Shown: one piece after another, positions 7,141-13,828 of the stretch
Numbering within the stretch: the stretch's first letter is position 1
Layout of the letters: the number at the start of each line of letters is the position of its first letter
Origin: Candidatus Marinamargulisbacteria bacterium SCGC AAA071-K20
GTDB lineage: Bacteria > Margulisbacteria > Marinamargulisbacteria > GCA-2716485 > AAA071-K20
NCBI GenBank assembly: GCA_003265975.1
Contig: QFBU01000031.1
Coordinates: forward strand, 1-15,653
DNA length: 15,653 bases
Direction: 5' to 3'
Program-made: the position numbers and the translations under genes
Notes under the pieces: model-generated
What the model was told of the DNA's origin: nothing
What the model saw: only the letters and a program-made list of their open reading frames with translations
The model's database searches: none

Positions 7141-8261
7141 GTTTTAAACACTCTCAACTTAATGCAAAATGTATTAATTTAACTGTAGAAAGTAAACGGT
7201 CCTGCCCTATTATAATTGGGCATAGTATTCTATCTAAACTCCATGATTGCATTCCAGACGATCCAAAAAGAAAAATTGCTATTATTTCAAACCAAACTGT
7301 TGCCTCAATTTATTTAAATCCTTTAAAAACAGCACTCAGCAAGGATCATGACGTTATTTACTTAGAGGTTAATGATAGTGAAAAAAGCAAAGATTTTATG
7401 ACAGTTTCAAACTTACTTGATCAGTTGTTAAATGAAAAGCTTGAAAGAAATGACATAATAATTGCTTTAGGCGGTGGAGTGATTGGAGACTTAGCAGGAT
7501 TTGTAGCCTCAATTTATTTAAGAGGTATTCAATTAATTCAAATTCCAACGTCATTATTATCACAAGTTGACTCTTCAGTTGGTGGTAAAACAGGCGTAAA
7601 TCATAAAAGTGGTAAAAACTTAATTGGAACTTTTTATCAACCACATATGACTTTTATAGACATCCAGGCACTTAACACTTTAGACAAACGACAATGCTTA
7701 TGTGGTTTAGCTGAAATCATAAAATATGGAATTATCTTAGATAAAGATTTTTTTGACTTTATCGACAAAAATAAGGAAAGAATAAAGAACTTTAATTTTT
7801 CAAAAGATAAAGAATTATGGGAAAAGCTAATTCACACGTCTTGCGCTAACAAAGCAAAAGTAGTTGAAAAAGATGAAAAAGAAGCTGGGCTTAGGGCCAT
7901 CTTAAACTTAGGCCACACATTTGCACATGCCATTGAATCAGTATATGAATACGGTACTTACTGTCACGGAGAAGCAGTTGCAATCGGTATGGTTGCCGCT
8001 ACAAAATTAGCAGAAAAACTCAAGATAATCTCGACAGTAGAATCAGATAAAATTGTAACTCTCATCCATTATTTTGACTTTCCAAAACGAACAAAGCCTG
8101 TTGATAGTCAGTTATTAATAGACAAAATGAAAATGGACAAGAAAGTAAAAAGTGGGTCCATACAATTCATACTTCCAACTGCAATTGGAAAGGTAATATC
8201 TCTAGGTGATATTGATGAAAATGAAGTCAAAAACATACTAAGAAATGTTGTAATAGAATAG
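7137..8261 (+). CDS. aroB: 3-dehydroquinate synthase
   Basis: AroB converts DAHP to 3-dehydroquinate using NAD and a divalent metal, the second step of the shikimate pathway. It has 374 residues. Visible motifs: NAD-binding GGGVIGDLAGF (112-122), PTSLLSQVDSSVGGKTGVNH (137-156) lining the substrate site, and metal ligands E193 (GLAEIIKYG), H260 (LNLGHTFAHAIE) and H277 (CHGEAVAIGM). AAGGA lies 6 nt before ATG, inside the end of aroK. The gene is intact and is followed after 8 nt by aroQ. The adjacency of aroK, aroB and aroQ is common in bacteria. Confidence 0.97.
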   Translation: MSFKHSQLNAKCINLTVESKRSCPIIIGHSILSKLHDCIPDDPKRKIAIISNQTVASIYLNPLKTALSKDHDVIYLEVNDSEKSKDFMTVSNLLDQLLNEKLERNDIIIALGGGVIGDLAGFVASIYLRGIQLIQIPTSLLSQVDSSVGGKTGVNHKSGKNLIGTFYQPHMTFIDIQALNTLDKRQCLCGLAEIIKYGIILDKDFFDFIDKNKERIKNFNFSKDKELWEKLIHTSCANKAKVVEKDEKEAGLRAILNLGHTFAHAIESVYEYGTYCHGEAVAIGMVAATKLAEKLKIISTVESDKIVTLIHYFDFPKRTKPVDSQLLIDKMKMDKKVKSGSIQFILPTAIGKVISLGDIDENEVKNILRNVVIE

Positions 8262-8269
8262 GAGATATA

Positions 8270-8704
8270 ATGAAAATTTTAATAATTCACGGTGTCAATT
8301 TAAATATGTTAGGTGAAAGAGAGACTGATATTTACGGGTCCGAAACACTTGAAGACATAAATGCAAAGATTAAAAATGTTGCTACAGAAAATAATACTAC
8401 AGTAAGTTTTTTTCAATCAAATACTGAATCTGAAATTATTGATAAAATTCATAGTGCTGGCAAAACTGTCGACGGTCTCATTATTAACCCAGCCGCACAT
8501 ACACATTACAGTTACGCCTTACGAGACGCACTTGCATGTATAAAAATCCCAAAAATAGAAGTACATATTTCAAACGTATACACACGCGAATCTTTCAGAC
8601 ATCACTCTGTTACGGCCGCCTCTTGTAACGGTCAAATCACTGGACTTGGATCAAATGGATACATCCTTGCTTTACAGTGGCTATTAATGACAAAAAATGC
8701 CTAG
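8270..8704 (+). CDS. aroQ: 3-dehydroquinate dehydratase, type II
   Basis: This small dodecameric enzyme dehydrates 3-dehydroquinate to 3-dehydroshikimate. It has 144 residues, typical of type II. Motifs: IIHGVNLNMLGERE (5-18) with R17, catalytic Y22 in DIYG, FFQSNTE, N73 in IINPAAHTHYS, H99 in VHISN, and R110 in ESFRHHSV. AGGAG precedes ATG by 5 nt. It overlaps the next gene by 8 nt. Between them, aroB, aroQ and aroK cover three pathway steps here; the DAHP synthase, shikimate dehydrogenase, EPSP synthase and chorismate synthase genes must be elsewhere. Confidence 0.97.
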   Translation: MKILIIHGVNLNMLGERETDIYGSETLEDINAKIKNVATENNTTVSFFQSNTESEIIDKIHSAGKTVDGLIINPAAHTHYSYALRDALACIKIPKIEVHISNVYTRESFRHHSVTAASCNGQITGLGSNGYILALQWLLMTKNA

Positions 8705-9959
8705 TTTTGATCCAACTATTTTTGAAAAATCGCTTCAAATTGAACTAAATAAACTCAAAACAACACTTAAAACAGAGATATCTACTAAAAATAACTCTCT
8801 AGAAGATTTATTATGGTGCCTTAAAGACAGTTCTCAATTTCTAAGTTTTTTATCGCTACAAAGTATTGGTAGAAACAAAATTGAAAAAGCAAGCAACTTT
8901 ATACTTTTTAGAGTCAATAAAAAGCTTTGGAAGAGAAGTATCTACAAAAAAGTAACCCTCAAAATTATCAACTCTCTTAAAACAAGATATTTACCAAGAG
9001 AGTTTAAGGATTACGATAATAAACACGAGCTTTCTTCTGTTGCCGAACATAAAATCATGACTTTTTTTGATCATTGTTTTGGCTTACTCACTAAAGGTTC
9101 CCTTATTGACATGATGAACTTGTCTTCTCAAAGTCTAAAGTGCATAAGAGCCGCATTAAAATCTCAAGCTAGTTACTATATCGAAGAAAAAAAGACACAG
9201 GATAGATTATGTCTAAGAACATACAAAGAAGTAAGGGAGGAAGTAATCAAGCACCCCTACAACTTATTATTGGCGACTTTAATAGCCGTAAAAGCAAATT
9301 TCATTGACTCAGCAATAGACGATGTAAATACATTTCTATATGGTTTTTTTGATGAAATTAATGAATGGATAGATTCAGACATTTTAGCCTTAGTAAAATC
9401 CAATGATCATCCCCATTTTGACTATTACAGTTTTATTAATAAGATAGAAAAAAACAAGCATTCAATTTTATATGAATTAGACAATTGTGGAGAGGTTATT
9501 TTTGATCTCCTCTTAGTTGAGCTATTATTACTAAAAGGACATCAAGTGACACTTTGTGCAAAGTTACACCCCGTTTTAAACGATGTCACAGAAAAAAGAT
9601 TAACAACATTATTAGATACAAAAATCCTCTCACATTTAAAAAAGTATATACAAAATAAACAACTCTCAATAATTCACAGTAATAGTGGGAATATTGGAAA
9701 GAGCTTATTTGAAGTATCTGATACTTATAAAAATAGCTATAAAAAAGCAGACTGTCTAATATTAAAGGGGCAAGGTAATTTTTTAAATATGCCTATGAAT
9801 GTAAAAAAAGGACGTCATTCAATTGCGTTTGAATACTCAAAACCAATTTTTTATCTGTTTACAGTAAAGTCAGAAATAATCGAATATGCAATAAAAGAAT
9901 CATTTGAAGAGACTCGCCCAGAAAAAAATGAATTAGTATTAAAATATTATCAATCCTGA
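8697..9959 (+). CDS. DUF89-family protein (ARMT1/damage-control phosphatase-like)
   Basis: DUF89 proteins are metal-dependent phosphatases that remove damaged or excess phosphometabolites such as sugar phosphates. This one has 420 residues. The metal-site motifs are visible in the C-terminal half: N201-F-I-D204, DNCGEVIFD (262-270), NDVT (295-298) and KGQGNF (357-362). The N-terminal 190 residues are helical and less familiar. The family motif is usually DNxGE; here Cys occupies the variable position. It starts inside the end of aroQ with no clear Shine-Dalgarno sequence, implying coupling, and ends the glmS-aro operon. The sequence does not give its substrate. A role in clearing an inhibitory sugar phosphate made near GlmS or the shikimate enzymes is inference. 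Confidence 0.82.
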   Translation: MPSFDPTIFEKSLQIELNKLKTTLKTEISTKNNSLEDLLWCLKDSSQFLSFLSLQSIGRNKIEKASNFILFRVNKKLWKRSIYKKVTLKIINSLKTRYLPREFKDYDNKHELSSVAEHKIMTFFDHCFGLLTKGSLIDMMNLSSQSLKCIRAALKSQASYYIEEKKTQDRLCLRTYKEVREEVIKHPYNLLLATLIAVKANFIDSAIDDVNTFLYGFFDEINEWIDSDILALVKSNDHPHFDYYSFINKIEKNKHSILYELDNCGEVIFDLLLVELLLLKGHQVTLCAKLHPVLNDVTEKRLTTLLDTKILSHLKKYIQNKQLSIIHSNSGNIGKSLFEVSDTYKNSYKKADCLILKGQGNFLNMPMNVKKGRHSIAFEYSKPIFYLFTVKSEIIEYAIKESFEETRPEKNELVLKYYQS

Positions 9960-10276
9960 ATTAAAGTATCGAAATACAAATTAAGAACCAGGTTAACTTT
10001 ATTTTAGATGAGGTCTTTAGTTTAATGAAAAATCGTATTTGATTGTATATTCACCAAATACCATCAAAAATTGCATTTTATTAATCAAGTCTTTAAAAGA
10101 ATCATCTTCATTGAGTTTATTTATAGTTTCTTTTATTCTCTTATCAAGCATTGTTTATCCTCCCCTGTACAAGTAAGTAATTACCCTACAAGAACGATTT
10201 TAAAAACATCGAAAATTCTTAATGCTAATATTGAGTTAGGATTTCACCCTTGATCGATATGTTATATTTATCCTAA
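9960..10276. other. Convergent/divergent intergenic region holding one small minus-strand gene
   Basis: This 317-bp gap contains the 44-aa minus-strand gene listed separately. The 57 bp between the DUF89 stop and that gene's stop hold only a weak AACC-A-GGTT hairpin and no convincing terminator. The 125 bp to its right must contain divergent promoters for it and for the glycosyltransferase. TATATT at 10263-10268 is a possible -10 for the latter, but I find no matching -35. Confidence 0.4.
10017..10151 (-). CDS. Small protein, 44 aa, with strong ribosome-binding site
   Basis: On the minus strand, GGAGG followed by ATAAACA leads into ATG at 10151. The 44-codon frame starts MLDKRIKETINKLNED, continues KDLINKMQFLMVFGEYTIKY and ends at TAA 10017-10019. 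The N-terminal half is a charged, probably amphipathic helix. The second half is more hydrophobic, with no clear membrane span. It is convergent with the DUF89 gene and divergent from the glycosyltransferase. I do not recognise a family. The strong ribosome-binding site and helix-like composition argue that it is real; it could be a small regulator or half of a toxin-antitoxin pair, but no partner is visible. Confidence 0.5.
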   Translation of the reverse strand: MLDKRIKETINKLNEDDSFKDLINKMQFLMVFGEYTIKYDFSLN

Positions 10277-11428
10277 ATGCATATAAAATATGCCATCTTA
10301 ACTTCTTTTGTTCCTTTAAAATCCGGAATTGCCACTTTTTGTAATGATTTATACCAATCTCTTAATATAGACAAACAATATAACATTGAGATTATTGCCG
10401 TCGAATCACAAGACAATAAGAGTGATTACACTTCAGAAGTAAGGCATATCATAAAAAGAAATAGTAAAGAAAATTACTTAGAGCTAGCAACTACATTAAA
10501 TGACAAATATGATTTACTGCTAATTCAGCACAAATTTGGATTATTTGGAGACAATGCAGGCAATAATTTAATCGATCTATTAAAAAATGTTAGGATACCA
10601 AAAGTAGCCACCTGTCATACAATATTAAATAACCCAAATGATCTATATAGAGACGTATTTCTAAATATGGCAAAATATCTAGATAAGTTTATTGCAATGA
10701 CCCTAAAAGCATCTTCCTTACTTCAAGAAGTATATAATATTGACCAGAGCAAGATTGAAGTAATCGCACATGGCGGGCCCAAACTGCCTCTAAGGACAAG
10801 CCTAGAGAGTAAAGCGCTACTAGGAATTCCGAGATCAACCATCACACTTGCTACTTTTGGATTACTCTCTCCAAGCAAGGGATTAGACACGATAATTAGA
10901 GCGGTTGCGAAGGTAAAGAATATCTATCCTGACATCTCATATTATATATTAGGCCAAATTCACCCAAACGAACAAAAAAACAATGGTGACGCCTATTTAA
11001 ATTATTTAAAAGGTCAAGTAATCAAGTATGACGTTAAAGAAAACATTGAATTTATGACAAAGTTTATGGAAGCCGAAGAACTTTATGATAATGTAAACAT
11101 GGCCGATATCTATGTGATTCCCTACCCAAATCGTGACCAAATAAGCTCGGGAACCTTGTCATATGCTCTAAGTGCAGGAAAAGCAATAATATCTACGCCC
11201 TTCTGGCATGCTCAGGAAGTACTTTCAAATGGACTTGGTCTATTCGCTTATGATGATCAGTCATTTGCTCAACAAATAGTAAGTTTAATTTCTAATGATG
11301 ATAAACGATTAGAAATGGAAAAAAGAGTATATGCATATGCCGAAAAGTTAACATGGGATCATATTGGAATCCAATACAACACATTATTCAACACTCTACT
11401 AACAACAACAAAACCTAGACATGCCTAA
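10277..11428 (+). CDS. Glycosyltransferase family 4 (GT-B fold)
   Basis: This probable cytoplasmic sugar transferase has 383 residues. The N-terminal Rossmann half has the acceptor-side motif SGIATFCNDL (16-25) and LIQHKFGLFG (82-91), the latter close to the QHEFGIFGG pattern of a GT4 subgroup. The C-terminal half has FGLLSPSKGLD (194-204), typical of GT4 donor binding, and SSGTLSYALSAGKAII (290-305), where GT4 enzymes carry the E-x7-E region; here the first acid is replaced, as in some subgroups. No Shine-Dalgarno sequence precedes ATG. It overlaps the next gene by 8 nt and opens a four-gene glycan locus, of which the last two genes are broken. Donor and product are unknown; GH130 association suggests mannose-containing glycans, by inference. 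Confidence 0.85.
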   Translation: MHIKYAILTSFVPLKSGIATFCNDLYQSLNIDKQYNIEIIAVESQDNKSDYTSEVRHIIKRNSKENYLELATTLNDKYDLLLIQHKFGLFGDNAGNNLIDLLKNVRIPKVATCHTILNNPNDLYRDVFLNMAKYLDKFIAMTLKASSLLQEVYNIDQSKIEVIAHGGPKLPLRTSLESKALLGIPRSTITLATFGLLSPSKGLDTIIRAVAKVKNIYPDISYYILGQIHPNEQKNNGDAYLNYLKGQVIKYDVKENIEFMTKFMEAEELYDNVNMADIYVIPYPNRDQISSGTLSYALSAGKAIISTPFWHAQEVLSNGLGLFAYDDQSFAQQIVSLISNDDKRLEMEKRVYAYAEKLTWDHIGIQYNTLFNTLLTTTKPRHA

Positions 11429-12515
11429 TCCATTTAGCATTGACTGGCAACATTTAAAAAGACTTACCGATACAAATGGTCTATTCGAGCATGCTATCAA
11501 GCATTTACCTAATAAAGAGCATGCTTATTGCACAGACGACAACGCTAGAGCCTTTTTATTTACGTGTTATTATCATCACCTCACCAAAGACGACACCATT
11601 TTGCCTTATATGCAAAAATATCTTAACTTTTTACACTATTCTTATACGCAAAAAACTGGATGGTTTAGAAACAGACTTTCTCTTTCTAGAGTATGGGATG
11701 ACTACGATATTTCTGAAACAGCACACTCTCGAGTCATTTGGTGTTTAGGCTCCGCACTTTTATATGCGCCTGATGATATAAAACCTATATGTAAAGCGCT
11801 ATTAAAAAAAGGGCTTCCCAGGTTAAAAAGAACGAAAGATCCTCATTCATTAGCTTTAGGGCTCATTGGGCTTAGTTACTTTTATAAGAGGGAACCCTCT
11901 GAGGAACTCACAATACTCATTACAACGTTATTACAAGAACTCAACCACCATTTCGTCAGTAGCCAATCGTCAACAAAATGGCCTTGGTATAGTGACGAAA
12001 TAACGTGGGGCTCAGCCATTATTACGCGTGGGTTTCTTCTGGGGGCAGATGCCATTTCTAACAATGCAAAGCTTCAAAAAGGACAATCTTTACTTAATTG
12101 GATTATTAGTAAGCAGTATAAAAATAAAATGTTCTCCTTTATCGGGAATAAAGGTTGGTATAAAAAAGGAAGTATTCCAGCTGCCTACGACCAACAAGCT
12201 ATAGAAGCTTATACTATGTTAGAGGCATGTGCAGATGCGGAAAGCTTGTTCAAACATGCCAATTACATAAACTATGCAAAAGCATCATTAGAATGGTTTT
12301 TAGGAAAAAATATTAACGGGACACTCATGATAGACACCCATTCAGGCGGTTGCTATGACGGTCTGTTAGAAACTGGCGTCAATATTAATCAAGGCGCAGA
12401 ATCAACATTAAGCTGGTTACTATCTACAACTAAGCTTGAAATTAACAAAAGAGAATTATTATTAAAGGGAGAAATAAGTGACACAAAAAAACTTAGTAAA
12501 ACGTTACCCAAATAA
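11421..12515 (+). CDS. (alpha/alpha)-barrel carbohydrate-active protein of the GT4-GH130 locus
   Basis: It has 364 residues, no signal peptide, and reads as a repeated helical-hairpin barrel. Distinct motifs: HAYCTDDNARA (34-44), WDDYDISETAHSRVIW (92-107), AYDQQAIEA (255-263), GGCYDGL (309-315) and NQGAESTLSWLL (323-334). I associate this pattern with uncharacterised six-hairpin proteins found beside GT4 and GH130 genes. The acidic residues in CTDDNAR, WDDYD and NQGAES are candidate catalytic or sugar-binding positions, but no activity can be assigned. It overlaps the upstream glycosyltransferase by 8 nt, and the GH130 start lies 38 nt inside its end, so the genes were co-translated. It is intact, unlike its two downstream partners. 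Confidence 0.75.
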   Translation: MPNPFSIDWQHLKRLTDTNGLFEHAIKHLPNKEHAYCTDDNARAFLFTCYYHHLTKDDTILPYMQKYLNFLHYSYTQKTGWFRNRLSLSRVWDDYDISETAHSRVIWCLGSALLYAPDDIKPICKALLKKGLPRLKRTKDPHSLALGLIGLSYFYKREPSEELTILITTLLQELNHHFVSSQSSTKWPWYSDEITWGSAIITRGFLLGADAISNNAKLQKGQSLLNWIISKQYKNKMFSFIGNKGWYKKGSIPAAYDQQAIEAYTMLEACADAESLFKHANYINYAKASLEWFLGKNINGTLMIDTHSGGCYDGLLETGVNINQGAESTLSWLLSTTKLEINKRELLLKGEISDTKKLSKTLPK

Positions 12516-13320
12516 CCCAATTTTAACAGCGAAAGACATTCCCTACCCTGTTGAAACTGTGCATAATGCGGCCGTTGTTAAATACAACGACAGTTAGATT
12601 ATGTTGTTTCGATCACATTTAAACACAGGCCGTTCAATTATTGGTAAAGGAACATCAAAGGATGGGTTTAATTTGAAATCTGACCCAGAACCATTTATGG
12701 TTCCAGAAAAAAGTGGCGTTTTCTCTTCTTATGAAGAGTATGGAGTAGAAGATCCAAGATGTGTCCTTTTAGACGATGGATTTTACTATATTACCTACAG
12801 CGCTTATTCTCGTTTTGGAGTCAGAATTGCAATGGCAAGAACCAAAGACATTAAAGAAGTTGAGAAGGTAAGTTTAATTTCTCAAGCAGACTCACGAAAT
12901 ACGGTCATCTTTCCAGAAAAAATAAATTGAAAATATATTAAATTAGATCGTCCACATTCAGAAATTTGACCTTGGTCAATATGGATATCTAGCTCTCCAG
13001 ATTTAATTCATTGGGGAAATTCCGAAATAGTGATGAAACCAGTTCAATATCATTGGGACGAAATGAAAATTGGGCCAGGAGCACCTCCCATTAAGACTAA
13101 ACGAGGTTGGTTAAATATTTATCATGGCGTTTTTCCGACTATGGACGGTTCTGTGTATAGATTAGGAGTTTGTCTACATGACCTAAAAAACCCAGCAAAA
13201 ATTATAGGCGTATACGATGGCTGGTAACTACAGCCAGAAGAAGTATATGAAGTTACAGGCTATGTCCATAATGTTGTATTTAGCTGCGCAGCCGTCCCTG
13301 AAGACGATGGAAGCTTAAAA
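12478..13320 (+). pseudogene. GH130-type glycoside phosphorylase/hydrolase, inactivated by four in-frame stops and 3' deletion
   Basis: The frame starts at GTG 12478 with AGGGAG upstream, inside the previous gene. GH130-like landmarks follow in one frame: VHNAAVVKYNDS, LFRSH, GVEDPRCVLLDDG (family EDPR with the putative catalytic Asp), RNTVIFPEKIN, IWISSPDLIHWG, KIGPGAPPIKTKRGWLNIYH, YRLGVCLHDLKNPAKIIGVY and YEVTGYVHNVVF. Stops interrupt it at 12595 (TAG), 12928 (TGA), 12967 (TGA) and 13225 (TAA), yet no frameshift occurs over about 840 bp. The stops fall where Tyr or Gly is expected in at least three cases, one substitution away. The C terminus ends after EDDGSLKI and runs into the next gene's start, so the last portion was deleted. 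GH130 enzymes phosphorolyse or hydrolyse beta-mannosides. Confidence 0.85.
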
Positions 13321-13324
13321 ATAA

Positions 13325-13683
13325 ATGAAAATTGCGATACTATCTCCAATCGCATGGCGAACGCCCCCACTTCATTACGGGCCGTGGGATCAACTGTTGA
13401 TGGAAAATTAGAGTGGATGAGTAAAACCCCATGGGAAGAAGATCCAGAAATGATTCCAAAAGTATGGGAATGCTTACATATTTCACACCTAATGGAACAA
13501 GCTGAACAATTTGATATAATTCACAACCATTTCGACTTTCTGCCGCTGTCCTACTCAAGATTAATAAATACACCTATGATTACAACAATTCATGGCTTTA
13601 CTACCAACAAAATATTACCTATTTTTAGAAAATGGGGTTGTATAGGGAGCGCTACGAAAAGGTTCGGTTTTTGGATGATTTGA
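13325..13683 (+). pseudogene. Second GT4 glycosyltransferase, internal deletion and truncated
   Basis: ATG at 13325 begins MKIAILSPIAWRTPPLHYGP, a characteristic GT4 subgroup N terminus ending GPW, but that frame stops soon after. From about 13381 another frame continues with STVDGKLEWMSKTPWEEDPE, KVWECLHISHLMEQAEQFDI and IHNHFDFLPLSYSRL, all matching the same family about 30 residues further on. An out-of-frame internal deletion of very roughly 80 bp therefore lies near 13380. Homology ends at KILPIFRKW (about 13632), exactly where the 27-bp inverted repeat begins, and the frame stops at 13681-13683. The donor-binding C-terminal half is absent. The gene directly followed GH130 and cannot make a functional enzyme. 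Confidence 0.8.
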
Positions 13684-13773
13684 GTTCAAATAGGGGTTAA
13701 ATTAGAATGGATCGATGAATTACCCTGTGAGGTTAACAGAAGCCTATTTCGTAGCGCTCCCTATACAACCCCA
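13633..13773. repeat. 27-bp perfect inverted repeat enclosing 87 bp
   Basis: Positions 13633-13659 are the exact reverse complement of 13747-13773. Both contain the core GTAGCGCTCCCTATACAACC or its complement. With one indel and one mismatch the match extends a few bases inward. The left copy begins exactly where glycosyltransferase homology stops, and the right copy touches the dif-like site. The 87 bp between hold no recognisable gene. It may be a small non-autonomous element, the ends of an inserted element after deletion, or recombinase accessory sites. Confidence 0.85.
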
Positions 13774-13810
13774 AATAGTTTCCGATAACACACTTTATCC
13801 GAAACTATTT
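13773..13810. other. dif-like tyrosine-recombinase site upstream of the recombinase gene
   Basis: The 16-bp arms AAATAGTTTCCGATAA (13773-13788) and TTATCCGAAACTATTT (13795-13810) are inverted with 15 of 16 positions paired, around a 6-bp centre CACACT. The inner layout GATAA-N6-TTATC is that of Xer dif sites (E. coli ATAA-TGTATA-TTAT). It ends 18 bp before the recombinase ATG, so binding there could both position strand exchange and repress transcription. It lacks a T-run, so it is not an intrinsic terminator. Assignment as a recombination site is inference from structure and position. Confidence 0.6.
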
Positions 13811-13816
13811 TGTTGG

Positions 13817-13828
13817 TATAATTATAAT
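13817..13828 (+). promoter_or_regulatory. Tandem TATAAT -10 boxes for the recombinase
   Basis: TATAATTATAAT at 13817-13828 gives two perfect -10 hexamers end to end, immediately followed by the ATG. A weak -35, TTTATC (13794-13799), sits 17 bp before the first and lies within the right arm of the dif-like site. Initiation from the first box would start RNA at about the A of the ATG, giving a leaderless message, consistent with the absence of a Shine-Dalgarno sequence. Confidence 0.5.

Noticed and set aside
10071..10253. A 60-codon plus-strand open frame
   Set aside because: It is largely antisense to the 44-aa minus-strand gene, which has a far better ribosome-binding site.
12928..12969. Two in-frame TGA codons at positions where GH130 expects Gly, suggesting a code with TGA = Gly as in SR1/Gracilibacteria
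   Set aside because: TAG and TAA also interrupt the same gene, intact genes such as aroK and the DUF89 gene end in TGA, and none of the intact genes contains internal TGA.
13715..13828. Longer recombinase starting at ATG 13715
   Set aside because: The extension would translate the inverted repeat and the dif-like site, has no ribosome-binding site, and adds residues unlike the family.
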